Shown: piece after piece, positions 27,114-34,982 of the stretch
Numbering within the stretch: the stretch's first letter is position 1
How the letters are laid out: each line of letters begins with the position of its first letter
Source: Streptomyces sp. P9-A4
GTDB lineage: Bacteria; Actinomycetota; Actinomycetes; Streptomycetales; Streptomycetaceae
DNA: 64,000 nucleotides
Assembly: GCF_036634195.1 (NCBI RefSeq)
Contig: NZ_JAZIFY010000001.1
Coordinates: forward strand, 2,862,501-2,926,500
Reading direction: 5' to 3'
Made by a program: the position numbers and the translations under genes
The notes under the pieces: generated by a model
Told to the model about the DNA's origin: nothing
The model's database searches: none
Seen by the model: only the letters and a program-made list of their open reading frames with translations

Positions 27114-27848
27114 TTACTTCAGGTGGAGCTGCTGGCCCGGGTAGATAAGGTCGGCGTTCTCGACGACGTCCTTGTTCAGCTCGAAGAGCTTGGCCCAGCC
27201 GCCCTTGACGCCGTGCGCCTGGGCGATCTTGCTGAGGGTGTCGCCGGCCGCGACCTTGTACTCGCCGTCGCCCTTCTTGACCGTCTTGCCGGCCGGGGTG
27301 GTGACGGTCTGCTTGGCGGCCTTCGGCGCGGCCTGCTGCTGCGCGGCCTTCTTCGGGGCCTGGCGCTGCTCGCTGCGGGTGGTCGGCTGCTCGGCCTTCC
27401 GCTCCTGCTTCGGCTGCTGGCGCGGCTGCTGGGTGGCGGTCTTCGGGGTGCTCTCGGCGGCGCCGCCGTCGTAGGAGGCACCGGAGAGGCCCACGCCACA
27501 GCTCGGCCAGGCACCCTTGCCCTGGCCCGCGAGGACCTTCTCGCCGATGGCGATCTGCTGGGACTTCGACGCCTGGTTGGCGGTCGAGGCGTAGGCGGTG
27601 CCGCCGTACGCGGCCCAGGTGGAGGCCGAGAACTGGAGGCCGCCGTAGTAGCCGTTGCCCGTGTTGATGGACCAGTTGCCGCCGGACTCGCACTGGGCGA
27701 CGCGGTCCCACTCGGAGACCGTGGCGGCCGAGGCGGTGCCCGCGGTCATCAGCGGGGCGGCGACGGCGACACCGGTGACGCCGACGAGCGTGGCGACCTG
27801 GGTGGCCTTGGAGGGACGACGGTGTTTGCCCTTACCGGAAAACAGCAT
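27114..27848 (-). CDS. rpfA: resuscitation-promoting factor with LysM domain (RpfA-like)
   Basis: A 244-residue secreted muralytic enzyme that cleaves peptidoglycan during spore germination and growth. A signal peptide (about 1-38, ending TASA) is followed by the transglycosylase-like Rpf domain (VSEWDRVAQCESGGNWSINTGNGYYGGLQFS; catalytic Glu in CESGG), a Gln/Lys-rich linker, and a C-terminal LysM (EYKVAAGDTLSKIAQAHGVKGGW...IYPGQQL). ATG 27848 has GGAG upstream. A c-di-AMP riboswitch occupies its leader. The symbol follows S. coelicolor synteny (next to eno, with riboswitch). Confidence 0.9.
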   Translation of the reverse strand: MLFSGKGKHRRPSKATQVATLVGVTGVAVAAPLMTAGTASAATVSEWDRVAQCESGGNWSINTGNGYYGGLQFSASTWAAYGGTAYASTANQASKSQQIAIGEKVLAGQGKGAWPSCGVGLSGASYDGGAAESTPKTATQQPRQQPKQERKAEQPTTRSEQRQAPKKAAQQQAAPKAAKQTVTTPAGKTVKKGDGEYKVAAGDTLSKIAQAHGVKGGWAKLFELNKDVVENADLIYPGQQLHLK

Positions 27849-27881
27849 GGAAATACTCCTCACCGACGCCTGTGAGGTGAG

Positions 27882-28060
27882 CTGTCGGGTTCGGGCCGGA
27901 AAGTTGCCCGGCCGCGTGTCCTTGCACGCGGCTTCACCCCAAGCCCGTCGTCGGCCGTCTTTCTCAACGGCCGGGACCGGCACTTACCTTGGGTCCCCCA
28001 CTCCTGCCTTCGGCGCTGACGCGACGACTGTTCCCATCGGCCGACGGCAGGATTCGGCGT
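27882..28060 (-). ncRNA. c-di-AMP riboswitch (ydaO/yuaA type) upstream of rpfA-like gene
   Basis: On the minus strand the leader has the hallmark strings of the class in order: CGCCGAATCCTGCCG (28059-28045), GTGGGGGACCCAAGG, GGCTTGGGGTGAAGCCG and a GC-rich stem CCGCGTGC/GCACGCGG-like arm, before a final stem ending about 27882. Ligand-bound forms switch such genes off, so c-di-AMP would limit cell-wall hydrolase expression. Boundaries are approximate. Confidence 0.85.
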
Positions 28061-28096
28061 TTCGGTCGACGGGGCCCGCGGTGGCGAGCGGTGACG

Positions 28097-28126
28097 ACCG
28101 TAGACACAGACCCACCGGAAGTTCAA
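28097..28126 (-). promoter_or_regulatory. candidate rpfA promoter TTGAAC-N18-TACGGT
   Basis: TTGAAC (28126-28121) and TACGGT (28102-28097) with an 18-base spacer would start RNA near 28090, just before the riboswitch. Inferred from consensus. Confidence 0.45.
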
Positions 28127-28283
28127 AGAGGCGTATTGCGGAAATATCGCCCCTGCTTGCCTTCCGGTTGGGGGCGTTTGTGCAGGTGAGAGGTAACGGG
28201 AGCGGATTTCTCGGACGAGACACGCCAGTTGGGGCGAAGAGACCCATGTCTCACTTGCCCAGAACCGGACATTTGACCCCGAA
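28127..28283. other. spacer between the two rpf genes
   Basis: No gene is supported. CTCGGACGAG and GAGACA/TGTCTC short inverted repeats (28220-28250) may end the upstream rpf transcript. Confidence 0.35.
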
Positions 28284-29351
28284 TCACTCCGCCTTCGCGA
28301 GCGGACCGTTCGTCAGGTCGAGGCTCTGACCAGGGAGGATGAGGTCCGGATCGATGCCGACGGTCCGGCGGTTGGCGTCATAGAGCGCCGTCCACCCTCC
28401 GGGGAGTTCGTTCTGCCGCGCGATGTCGGACAGGCTGTCACCCGGCCGCACGGTGTACGCGCCCGAAGTGCCGGAAGTGTCCGTTGCGCCCGAATTCTTC
28501 ATGGCGTCAGGCGTGGGCGCCGCCGCGGTGTCCCCCGCGAGCTCGACGCCGGTCGAGGCGTGTCGGCCCGATTCGGGCGAAGTGCCCGACTTCGTACCGC
28601 TCTCCGGAGCGGCCCCGCCCCGGTGCTTCCCGGTCCCGGGAGTGGCCGACGACACGCCATCGCCCGGCGCGCCGGGCGTGGCGGACGTGTCCGGCGTAAC
28701 GGATGTATCGGGCGTGGTGGGAGTGGTCGGAGTGCCCGGAGCGGTGGGCGTGCCCGGCGTCGTGGCCGCCGGGGGCGTCGTCGGCGCGGTGGGGGCCGCA
28801 GGGGCGGTCGGGGCGCCGGGAGCCGCGGGCGTGGCCGTACGGGCGTCCCGCTCCGCCGTCCGCGCCGCCTGGGCGGTGCCGGTGGACGGCAGACCCGAGG
28901 TCCGGTTCGACTCGGCGACCGGTCCCGCGGGGGCCTTCGGCAGCGCGGCCGGGCCCGGGTTCACGCCGGGGGCCGTGCCGTCGTTCTTCAGGCCGGCGAT
29001 CGGCGCGCAGGTGGCCCATTCCAGGGAGCCCTTCGCGAGCGCCTTCTCGGCCACCGCGATCTGCTGGGCGCGGCTGGCCAGGTCGGGGCTGGGCGCGTAC
29101 GCCAGGCCGCCGTGGCGCTCCCAGCTGTCCTGGGTGAACTGGAGGCCGCCGTACATGCCGTTGCCGAAGTTGGCGCTCCACTGGCCACCGGACTCGCACT
29201 CGGCGACCCGGTCCCAGGTGGCGGCGTCGGCGGCGGAGGCGGATCCGGTGGCGAGCAGCGGCAGCGCCATGGCGGATCCGGTCACGCCCGCGGCGACGAC
29301 GAGGGCGGGGGCCTGACGGGGGCGACGGTGTCGTCCGTTCCCGGAACGCAT
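28284..29351 (-). CDS. rpfC: resuscitation-promoting factor with LysM domain (RpfC-like)
   Basis: A 355-residue secreted paralogue of the adjacent gene. Signal peptide (about 1-40, TGSASA), Rpf domain (ATWDRVAECESGGQWSANFGNGMYGGLQFT), a long Ala/Pro/Thr-rich linker (about 125-290, with TTPTTPDTSVTPDTSATPG) that should span the wall, and a C-terminal LysM (YTVRPGDSLSDIARQNELPGGW...ILPGQSL). It lacks the riboswitch of its neighbour. ATG 29351 has AAAGG 8 bases ahead. Symbol by synteny only. Confidence 0.88.
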   Translation of the reverse strand: MRSGNGRHRRPRQAPALVVAAGVTGSAMALPLLATGSASAADAATWDRVAECESGGQWSANFGNGMYGGLQFTQDSWERHGGLAYAPSPDLASRAQQIAVAEKALAKGSLEWATCAPIAGLKNDGTAPGVNPGPAALPKAPAGPVAESNRTSGLPSTGTAQAARTAERDARTATPAAPGAPTAPAAPTAPTTPPAATTPGTPTAPGTPTTPTTPDTSVTPDTSATPGAPGDGVSSATPGTGKHRGGAAPESGTKSGTSPESGRHASTGVELAGDTAAAPTPDAMKNSGATDTSGTSGAYTVRPGDSLSDIARQNELPGGWTALYDANRRTVGIDPDLILPGQSLDLTNGPLAKAE

Positions 29352-29480
29352 AGGAGCGCCTTTCGCGTGACGGCTGAGACTGCGGCGAAACGTAGCCGCA
29401 TTCGAACGCTCATCACAAGTCGATGGCCGCACGATCACGCGAAGATCACAGTCTTGACGCTCCGTCAGTTCACCGTGGGC
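29352..29480 (-). promoter_or_regulatory. rpfC upstream region with repeated GTGATC
   Basis: On the minus strand GTGATC-N5-GTGATC (29446-29430) is followed by another GTGAT (29417-29413) before the start. Direct repeats of this kind are typical regulator sites; the regulator is unknown. Confidence 0.35.
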
Positions 29481-30845
29481 TCACGGGAGACGCGCGGATG
29501 GGGAGAACTCCACCGGAAGTGTGCGCAATCCACGCATGATGAGCCCGCCGCGCCACCGCAGTTCGCCCGGATCGGCGGCAAGTCGCAGGTCCGGAAGCCT
29601 GGTCAGCAGGGTGGCCAGCGCGGTCTGCCCTTCGAGGCGGGCGAGCGGCGCGCCCAGGCAGTAGTGGATGCCGTGGCCGTATCCGAGGTGCTGGTTGTCG
29701 CGCCGGGCGAGGTCGAGGACCTCCGGCCCTTCGAACCGCTCCGGGTCCCGGTCGGCGGCGGCGAGCACCACGAGCACGGGGTCGCCCGCCGGGATCTCCT
29801 GGCCGCCGACGGTCAGGTTCTGCGTGGCATACCGCCAGGTGGCCATCTCCACGGGCCCGTCGTACCGCAGCAGCTCCTCGATGCCGGTCTCCAGGAGTCC
29901 GGTCTCGCCGGCGGCGATCGAGGCCTGGAGGCGCTCGCGCTGCTCGGGATGCCGGAGAAGGGCGTAAAGTCCGTTTCCTATCAGATTTACGGTGGTTTCG
30001 AAGCCGGCGAAGAGCAGGATGAAGGCCATCGCGGCGGCCTCGTTCTCGGTGAGGTGCTCACCGTGGTCGGAGGCCTTGATGAGCCCCGAGATGAGGTCGT
30101 CCCCGGGCTCCTCGCGCTTGCGGTGGATCAGCTCGGCGAGGTAGCCGCGCATCTTCTTGACCGACCGGGCGACCCCGCCGCGCGGCCCGCCACCGTGCCG
30201 GATCATCATCCCGGCCCAGTCGCGGAAGTCGTCCTGGTCCTCCTCGGGCACCCCGAGCAGGTCGCAGATCGCGTAGATGGGGAGCGGGAAGGCGAACTCG
30301 TGGATGAGGTCCGCGCTCCCCTTCTCCACGAAGGAGTCGATGAGCCGGTCGGTCAGCTCCTGCACGCGCGGCGCGAACTCGGCGACCCGACGCGGGGTGA
30401 AGGCCTTCGAGACGAGCCGCCGCAGCCGGGTGTGGTCCGGCGGGTCGATGTTGAGCAGATGGGTCATCAGCTCGGCCTTGCGCTCGCCGGGGATGCCGGT
30501 CTTGCCCTTGGCGTGCGGGGACTCGTCGTGGTGCGCGGGGTTCTTGGACAGCCGCTGGTCGGCGAGGGCCTGCCGGGCGTCGGCGTACCGGGTCACGAGC
30601 CAGGCCTCGACCCCGCTGGGGAGCGTCGTGCGGTGCACGGGCGCGTGCGCGCGGAGCCAGGCGTACGCGGGGTACGGATCGCTCGCGAACTCCCAGGTGA
30701 AGAGCTCGGGCGCGGGGGGCCGCGCCCCGGCCGCGGTACCGCCGACAGGGCAGGAGGCGGGCGCGGAGGCAGGCGCGGAGGCGGGCGCGGAAGCGGGCTC
30801 GGAAGGAGGCTCGGAAGTGGGGCCGGTGCCGGGGGCGGTGCTCAC
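29481..30845 (-). CDS. cytochrome P450 (CYP107-like)
   Basis: A 454-residue cytosolic monooxygenase. The I-helix has LLFAGFETTVN (oxygen-activating acid-Thr), the K-helix EELLR (ExxR), and the haem loop LGYGHGIHYCLGAP with the Cys ligand; the usual first Phe is Tyr. Residues 10-35 are a repetitive Ala/Pro/Ser leader (EPASAPASAP). Next to rpfC, its position matches the S. coelicolor P450 CYP107U1, reported as needed for sporulation; assignment by synteny. Needs a ferredoxin partner, none nearby. Confidence 0.9.
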   Translation of the reverse strand: MSTAPGTGPTSEPPSEPASAPASAPASAPASCPVGGTAAGARPPAPELFTWEFASDPYPAYAWLRAHAPVHRTTLPSGVEAWLVTRYADARQALADQRLSKNPAHHDESPHAKGKTGIPGERKAELMTHLLNIDPPDHTRLRRLVSKAFTPRRVAEFAPRVQELTDRLIDSFVEKGSADLIHEFAFPLPIYAICDLLGVPEEDQDDFRDWAGMMIRHGGGPRGGVARSVKKMRGYLAELIHRKREEPGDDLISGLIKASDHGEHLTENEAAAMAFILLFAGFETTVNLIGNGLYALLRHPEQRERLQASIAAGETGLLETGIEELLRYDGPVEMATWRYATQNLTVGGQEIPAGDPVLVVLAAADRDPERFEGPEVLDLARRDNQHLGYGHGIHYCLGAPLARLEGQTALATLLTRLPDLRLAADPGELRWRGGLIMRGLRTLPVEFSPSARLP

Positions 30846-30918
30846 CCCCCGACCGTACAGGCAGCCCCGGAGGGCGGGACATGTGGAGATCCTGTGATCG
30901 CGGAGGGGGGTGGTGCCC

Positions 30919-30924
30919 TAGATT
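30919..30924 (+). promoter_or_regulatory. -10-like TAGATT just before the flavohaemoglobin start
   Basis: TAGATT ends 8 bases before GTG 30932, the distance expected if transcription begins at the start codon (leaderless mRNA). No good -35 hexamer is seen. Confidence 0.35.
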
Positions 30925-30931
30925 CGTGTCA

Positions 30932-32164
30932 GTGGATCCCCAGATGCTCAGAAGCACGTTCGCGGTCGTCGAGAGACGGGCCGAACACGCCGTCACCTTC
31001 TTCTACTCGCATCTCTTCTGGCACAACCCGGCCGTCCGCGAGCTGTTCCCCGCGGACATGCGGCCCCAGCGCGACCGGCTGTTCGCCGCGCTGACCCATG
31101 TGGTGGACCATCTGGAGGACCCGTCGCTCGCCGGGTACCTGGGCCGTCTCGGCCGCGACCACCGCAAGTTCCTCGCCTCCCCCGCCCTGTACGCGGCGGT
31201 CGGGGCGAGCCTGCTGGCCGCGTTCGCGCACGCGGCGGGCCCCGCCTGGACCCTGGAGGCCGAGAAGGCCTGGACCGAGGCGTACGGGCATGTGACCGAG
31301 CTGATGCTGGCGGGCGCCGATGAGTCCTCCGGGTCCGGGGAGCCGGCCTGGTGGGACGCGGACGTCGTCCGGCACGAGCGGTTCGGCGAGGACCTGGCCG
31401 TCCTCACCCTGCGGCCCCGGCGGCCCCTGCCGTTCCTGCCCGGCCAGTACGTCAGCGTCAGCTCGCTGCGGGTGCCGCGCGTCTGGCGCACCTACTCCCT
31501 CGCGGACGCGCCCCGCGCGGACGGCACGGTGGAGCTGCATGTGAGCCGCATCCGGGGCGGCGCGATGAGCACGGCGCTCGTCGAGGCGACGGGACCGGGC
31601 GAGACGCTGCGGCTGAGCGCGCCCGGCGGCGGTCTGGTCGCGCGGACGGAGCCGGGCGGACTGCGCACCTATATATGCGCGGGTACGGGCTGGGCGCCGG
31701 TGCGGGCTCTCCTGTCGGAGGCGGCGGAGGCCGAGCCGGAGCTGAAGGGCCGGCTGTTCGTGGTGGCGCGCGCGAAGGAGTACCTGTACGGGCGGCGGGA
31801 GGCGGAGCGCCTCAAGGAACGTCTCGGCGGGCTCAGCGTCACCTACATCACCTCGGCCCCCGGCCACCGCAAGGACCAGGCGACCGAGCGTCTCCTCCAG
31901 GCGCTGCGGGCCTGCGTCCACTGGCCGGCCCACGACGTGTACCTGGCCGGTCCGCCCGGTTTCCTGACGGAGGTCGCCGAGGCCCTGGTCGAGCTGGGCA
32001 CCGACCCGGACCGCATCCACCACGACACGCTGTCCCCGGTGGGCCCCTTCGGCATCCGCCCGAACACCGCCGCCGAGCGCCTCCTCGGCCCGCCCCCGCC
32101 GCTCTGGCACAACCCGGAGGCCCGTGCGCCGCGCGCGCGTGGAGAGGCTTTTCCTACGGCTTGA
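30932..32164 (+). CDS. globin-flavoprotein (flavohaemoglobin-like)
   Basis: A 410-residue protein: globin domain (1-130, FFYSHLFWHNPAVRELFP, proximal-His region GRDHRKF), FAD-binding barrel (about 145-245, RVWRTYSLADAP) and NAD-binding domain (about 250-380, YICAGTGWAPVRALL; YLAGPPGF). Such proteins oxidise NO to nitrate with NADPH and O2. The Pro-rich end is extra. GTG 30932 (VDPQML) is preferred; GTG 30926 is possible. Its 3' end overlaps the convergent mazG end by 11 bases. Confidence 0.85.
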   Translation: MDPQMLRSTFAVVERRAEHAVTFFYSHLFWHNPAVRELFPADMRPQRDRLFAALTHVVDHLEDPSLAGYLGRLGRDHRKFLASPALYAAVGASLLAAFAHAAGPAWTLEAEKAWTEAYGHVTELMLAGADESSGSGEPAWWDADVVRHERFGEDLAVLTLRPRRPLPFLPGQYVSVSSLRVPRVWRTYSLADAPRADGTVELHVSRIRGGAMSTALVEATGPGETLRLSAPGGGLVARTEPGGLRTYICAGTGWAPVRALLSEAAEAEPELKGRLFVVARAKEYLYGRREAERLKERLGGLSVTYITSAPGHRKDQATERLLQALRACVHWPAHDVYLAGPPGFLTEVAEALVELGTDPDRIHHDTLSPVGPFGIRPNTAAERLLGPPPPLWHNPEARAPRARGEAFPTA

Positions 32165-33119
32165 CGCCCTCGGCGGCGCGGATCGCGTCCCGGTACGTGC
32201 GGGCCGCCGCGCGCAGGGCGGCCTCCGGGTCCACTCCCCCGGCCTCCGCCCGTACCGCGAGGGCGAGGAGTTCGTAGCCGATGCCCTCGCCTTCCGGTAC
32301 GGCCACGTCGAGGCCCGCCGTCCGTGCCCGGCTGCCGAGCTTCGCCGCGAGGGCCAGTCCCGGCTGGCCGAGCGGCACGCCGTCGGTGACGGACTCCCGC
32401 TGCTTCTCGACGGCCTTGGTGCGCAGCCAGTGCTCCCGCACCTCCTCCGGCGTCTCGGCGGTCGCGTCGCCGAAGACGTGCGGGTGGCGGAGGATCAGCT
32501 TCTCGACGAGGGTGCCGGCGACGTCGTCCACGGAGAACGGCTCCTCCGGGTCCTCCTCGGCGATCCGGGCGTGGAAGACGACCTGGAGGAGGACGTCCCC
32601 CAGCTCCTCGCGCAACTCGTGCCGGTCGCCGTCCTCGATCGCCTCGACGAGTTCGTACGACTCCTCGATGGCGTACTTGGCGAGCCCCCGGTGCGTCTGC
32701 CGCGAGGACCAGGGGCATTCGCGGCGGATGCGGTCCATGATCTGCACGAGATCGAGCAGCCGGGCGCCGGGCAGGTCGTACGAACCGGGCAGCAGTTCCA
32801 GGTCCGGCATGGTCAGCCGGCCGGAGCCGGCGAGCCGGGCGAGGCCGTCGGTGAGGGCCCGGTCGCCCTCGCCGGAGGGCAGGACGAGGACCGTACGGCC
32901 TCCGGCGCAGGCGGCGACGAGTTCCTCGGCGGTGGGCCGCAGGTGCTCGACGGCGACCCCGGCCTCCCGCAGGTACGGCAGCTGGGGGTGGTGCTCGTCG
33001 GGGCAGAGCACCCGGTCCGCGGTGCGCAGCGCCTGCCAGGCGGGCCAGGACAGCAGTCCGGGCGCCACACGGTGGCTGGCGGTGAGCAGGACGATGCGGC
33101 CGGGGCTCTCAGTTGTCAC
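32154..33119 (-). CDS. mazG: nucleoside triphosphate pyrophosphohydrolase MazG
   Basis: A 321-residue house-cleaning enzyme hydrolysing NTPs/dNTPs to monophosphates. Residues 1-110 resemble a reduced tetrapyrrole-methylase-like domain; the MazG fold starts at CPWSSRQTHRGLAKYAIEESYELVEAIEDGD and continues EELGDVLLQVVFHARIAEE, giving the ExxE and ExxD Mg-binding acids. GTG 33119 start. In actinobacteria it commonly sits between the SurA-N lipoprotein and upstream genes, as here (19-base gap). Confidence 0.92.
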   Translation of the reverse strand: MTTESPGRIVLLTASHRVAPGLLSWPAWQALRTADRVLCPDEHHPQLPYLREAGVAVEHLRPTAEELVAACAGGRTVLVLPSGEGDRALTDGLARLAGSGRLTMPDLELLPGSYDLPGARLLDLVQIMDRIRRECPWSSRQTHRGLAKYAIEESYELVEAIEDGDRHELREELGDVLLQVVFHARIAEEDPEEPFSVDDVAGTLVEKLILRHPHVFGDATAETPEEVREHWLRTKAVEKQRESVTDGVPLGQPGLALAAKLGSRARTAGLDVAVPEGEGIGYELLALAVRAEAGGVDPEAALRAAARTYRDAIRAAEGVKP

Positions 33120-33138
33120 CCCTCGAACCTACAACGGC

Positions 33139-33783
33139 TCAGGTACCGGCCGGGACGGCGCCGGGGTCCTGGCTGAGCTGCCGCAGCCAGGGCGCGGTGG
33201 TGTCGGTGAGCCGGACCTGTGCGTCGTCCCAGGCGCCGTAGCGCGGGTTCACGTCGATGCCGAGGGACTTGGAGGCGGCCGAGAAGACCTCGGTCAGCTT
33301 CTTCTGGCCCTCGGGGCTGTCGGTGACGCCCAGCTTGGCGGCGATCTTGTTCATGAGGACGTTGCGGCGGACGAGGTCGTCGATCTGGCCGGGGGCCACG
33401 CCCTGCTCCTGGAGGAGGACGGCGGCGAGCCGCTCCTCGCCGCCGCTCTGGCGGACGAAGGCGGTCCGGGTCTGCTGGAGGTCGGCGCGGGTGGCGCTGA
33501 CGCCGTTGTCCGCGGCGACCTTGTCGACGACCTTGTCGAAGATCATGACGTTGAGCTTGCGGCGGGGCAGGTCGCCGGTGGCCTGCACCAGCTGGGCGGC
33601 CTGCGGGGAGCGGTCCTGCGCGGTGCGGACGTCCTCCACCTGTGCCTGGAGGCTGGAGACGTCGATCCGGTCGCCGCCGACGACGGCCGCCGCTCCTGGG
33701 TGGGCGTCACTGCCGCAGGCGGTGAGCAGCGGGGCCGCGGCGAGGAGCGCGGCGGTGACGGTGAGCGCGGTGCGGCGGTGCAA
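33139..33783 (-). CDS. SurA N-terminal domain lipoprotein
   Basis: A 214-residue lipoprotein. The N-terminal signal ends in a lipobox LLTAC at about residue 23, followed by a SurA/PrsA-like chaperone helix bundle (AAAVVGGDRIDVSSLQAQVEDVRTA...RKLNVMIFDKVVDKVAAD) without a rotamase domain. It should be tethered outside the membrane and help secreted proteins fold. The best start is TTG 33783, with GGAGG 5 bases ahead, an uncommon codon here. Confidence 0.85.
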   Translation of the reverse strand: MHRRTALTVTAALLAAAPLLTACGSDAHPGAAAVVGGDRIDVSSLQAQVEDVRTAQDRSPQAAQLVQATGDLPRRKLNVMIFDKVVDKVAADNGVSATRADLQQTRTAFVRQSGGEERLAAVLLQEQGVAPGQIDDLVRRNVLMNKIAAKLGVTDSPEGQKKLTEVFSAASKSLGIDVNPRYGAWDDAQVRLTDTTAPWLRQLSQDPGAVPAGT

Positions 33784-33862
33784 AGGAGCCTCCCGGGCGG
33801 TCGTGCGTCAGTGGAACGACCTTGCGGTGATCGATGGTAGGGAGTCGCCGGGGCCGGAGCCA

Positions 33863-34858
33863 CTACTTCGGTGCGACTGTTTCCCACAACGACTCACCCG
33901 TACGCCGGGTGTCGGCCCGCATCACGTCCGTCTCGTACCCCTCGTGGGTCTCCTTCACCAGGTAATGGGGGCGGCGCTTCACCTCGTAGTAGATGCGGCC
34001 GACGTATTCGCCGATCAGCCCGACCATCACCATCTGCACGCCGGCGAGGGCGGTGACGGCGACGAGGAGGGTGACGTAGCCGGGCGTGTCGACGCCGTTG
34101 ACCAGCGCGTCCCCGACGATCCAGGCCGCGTAGCCGAGGGCGACGAGGACGAGCAGGAAACCGAGGTGGACGGCGGCGCGGAGCGGCTTGTTGTTGAAGG
34201 AGAGGAGGCCGTCGAGGCCGTAGTTGAGGAGTTTGCCGAAGGTCCACTTGGAGCGGCCCTCCTCGCGGACGGCGTTCTCGTAGGAGAACGTCGTCGTCCG
34301 GAAACCGACCCAGGAGAACAGGCCCTTGGAGAAGCGGTTGTACTCGCCGAGGCCGAGGACCGCGTCGACGGTGCGGCGGGAGAGGAGACGGAAGTCGCCG
34401 ACGCCGTCGACCAGCTCGACGTCGACGAGCCGGTTGATCGCCCAGTAGTAGAGCCGGGCGGTGAGGGTACGGGTGACGCGGTCGCCCTCGCGGGTGCGGC
34501 GGGCCACGACCTGGTCGTACCCCTCGGCGTGCAGCGCGACCATGCGGTGGACGAGTTCGGGCGGGTGCTGGAGGTCGGCGTCCATGATGACGACGGCGTC
34601 GCCGGCGGCGTCGCGGAGACCGGCCAGCATCGCCGCCTCCTTGCCGAAGTTACGGCTGAAGGAGACGTACCGGACGTGGCGGGGGTCGCGCGCGGCGAGC
34701 TCCTGGAGGAGGGGGAGCGTCCCGTCCCGGCTTCCGTCGTCCACGTAGACGATCTCGAACTCGCCGTCGAGCCTGGCGAGTTCGTCGGTCACGTGGTCGT
34801 GGAAACGGGCGAGGACGTCTTCCTCGTTGAAGCACGGGACGACGATCGAGAGCAGCAC
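33863..34858 (-). CDS. family 2 glycosyltransferase (polyprenyl-phosphate glycosyltransferase type)
   Basis: A 331-residue GT2 enzyme, DPM/GtrB-like: LSIVVPCFNEEDVL, YVDDGSRDGT, MDADLQHPPE (DXD-like) and DGVGDFRLLSRR, then two C-terminal TM helices (about 250-300). It transfers sugar to polyprenyl phosphate at the membrane. GTG 34858 starts the conserved domain; in-frame starts at 34921 and 34984 would add 21-42 unusual residues. Divergent from the YfhO-like gene, possibly its sugar-lipid supplier. Confidence 0.88.
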   Translation of the reverse strand: MLLSIVVPCFNEEDVLARFHDHVTDELARLDGEFEIVYVDDGSRDGTLPLLQELAARDPRHVRYVSFSRNFGKEAAMLAGLRDAAGDAVVIMDADLQHPPELVHRMVALHAEGYDQVVARRTREGDRVTRTLTARLYYWAINRLVDVELVDGVGDFRLLSRRTVDAVLGLGEYNRFSKGLFSWVGFRTTTFSYENAVREEGRSKWTFGKLLNYGLDGLLSFNNKPLRAAVHLGFLLVLVALGYAAWIVGDALVNGVDTPGYVTLLVAVTALAGVQMVMVGLIGEYVGRIYYEVKRRPHYLVKETHEGYETDVMRADTRRTGESLWETVAPK

Positions 34859-34982
34859 GCGACCACGACAACGGAGTGCGGTGACCCGGCCGGTCCACAG
34901 GAGTGGCGCTGAGGCGACCATTGCGTGAACGGGGCCGCCGGGGGCGGATTTCCGTGCGGGACCGAGGCATATTCGGCGTGTC

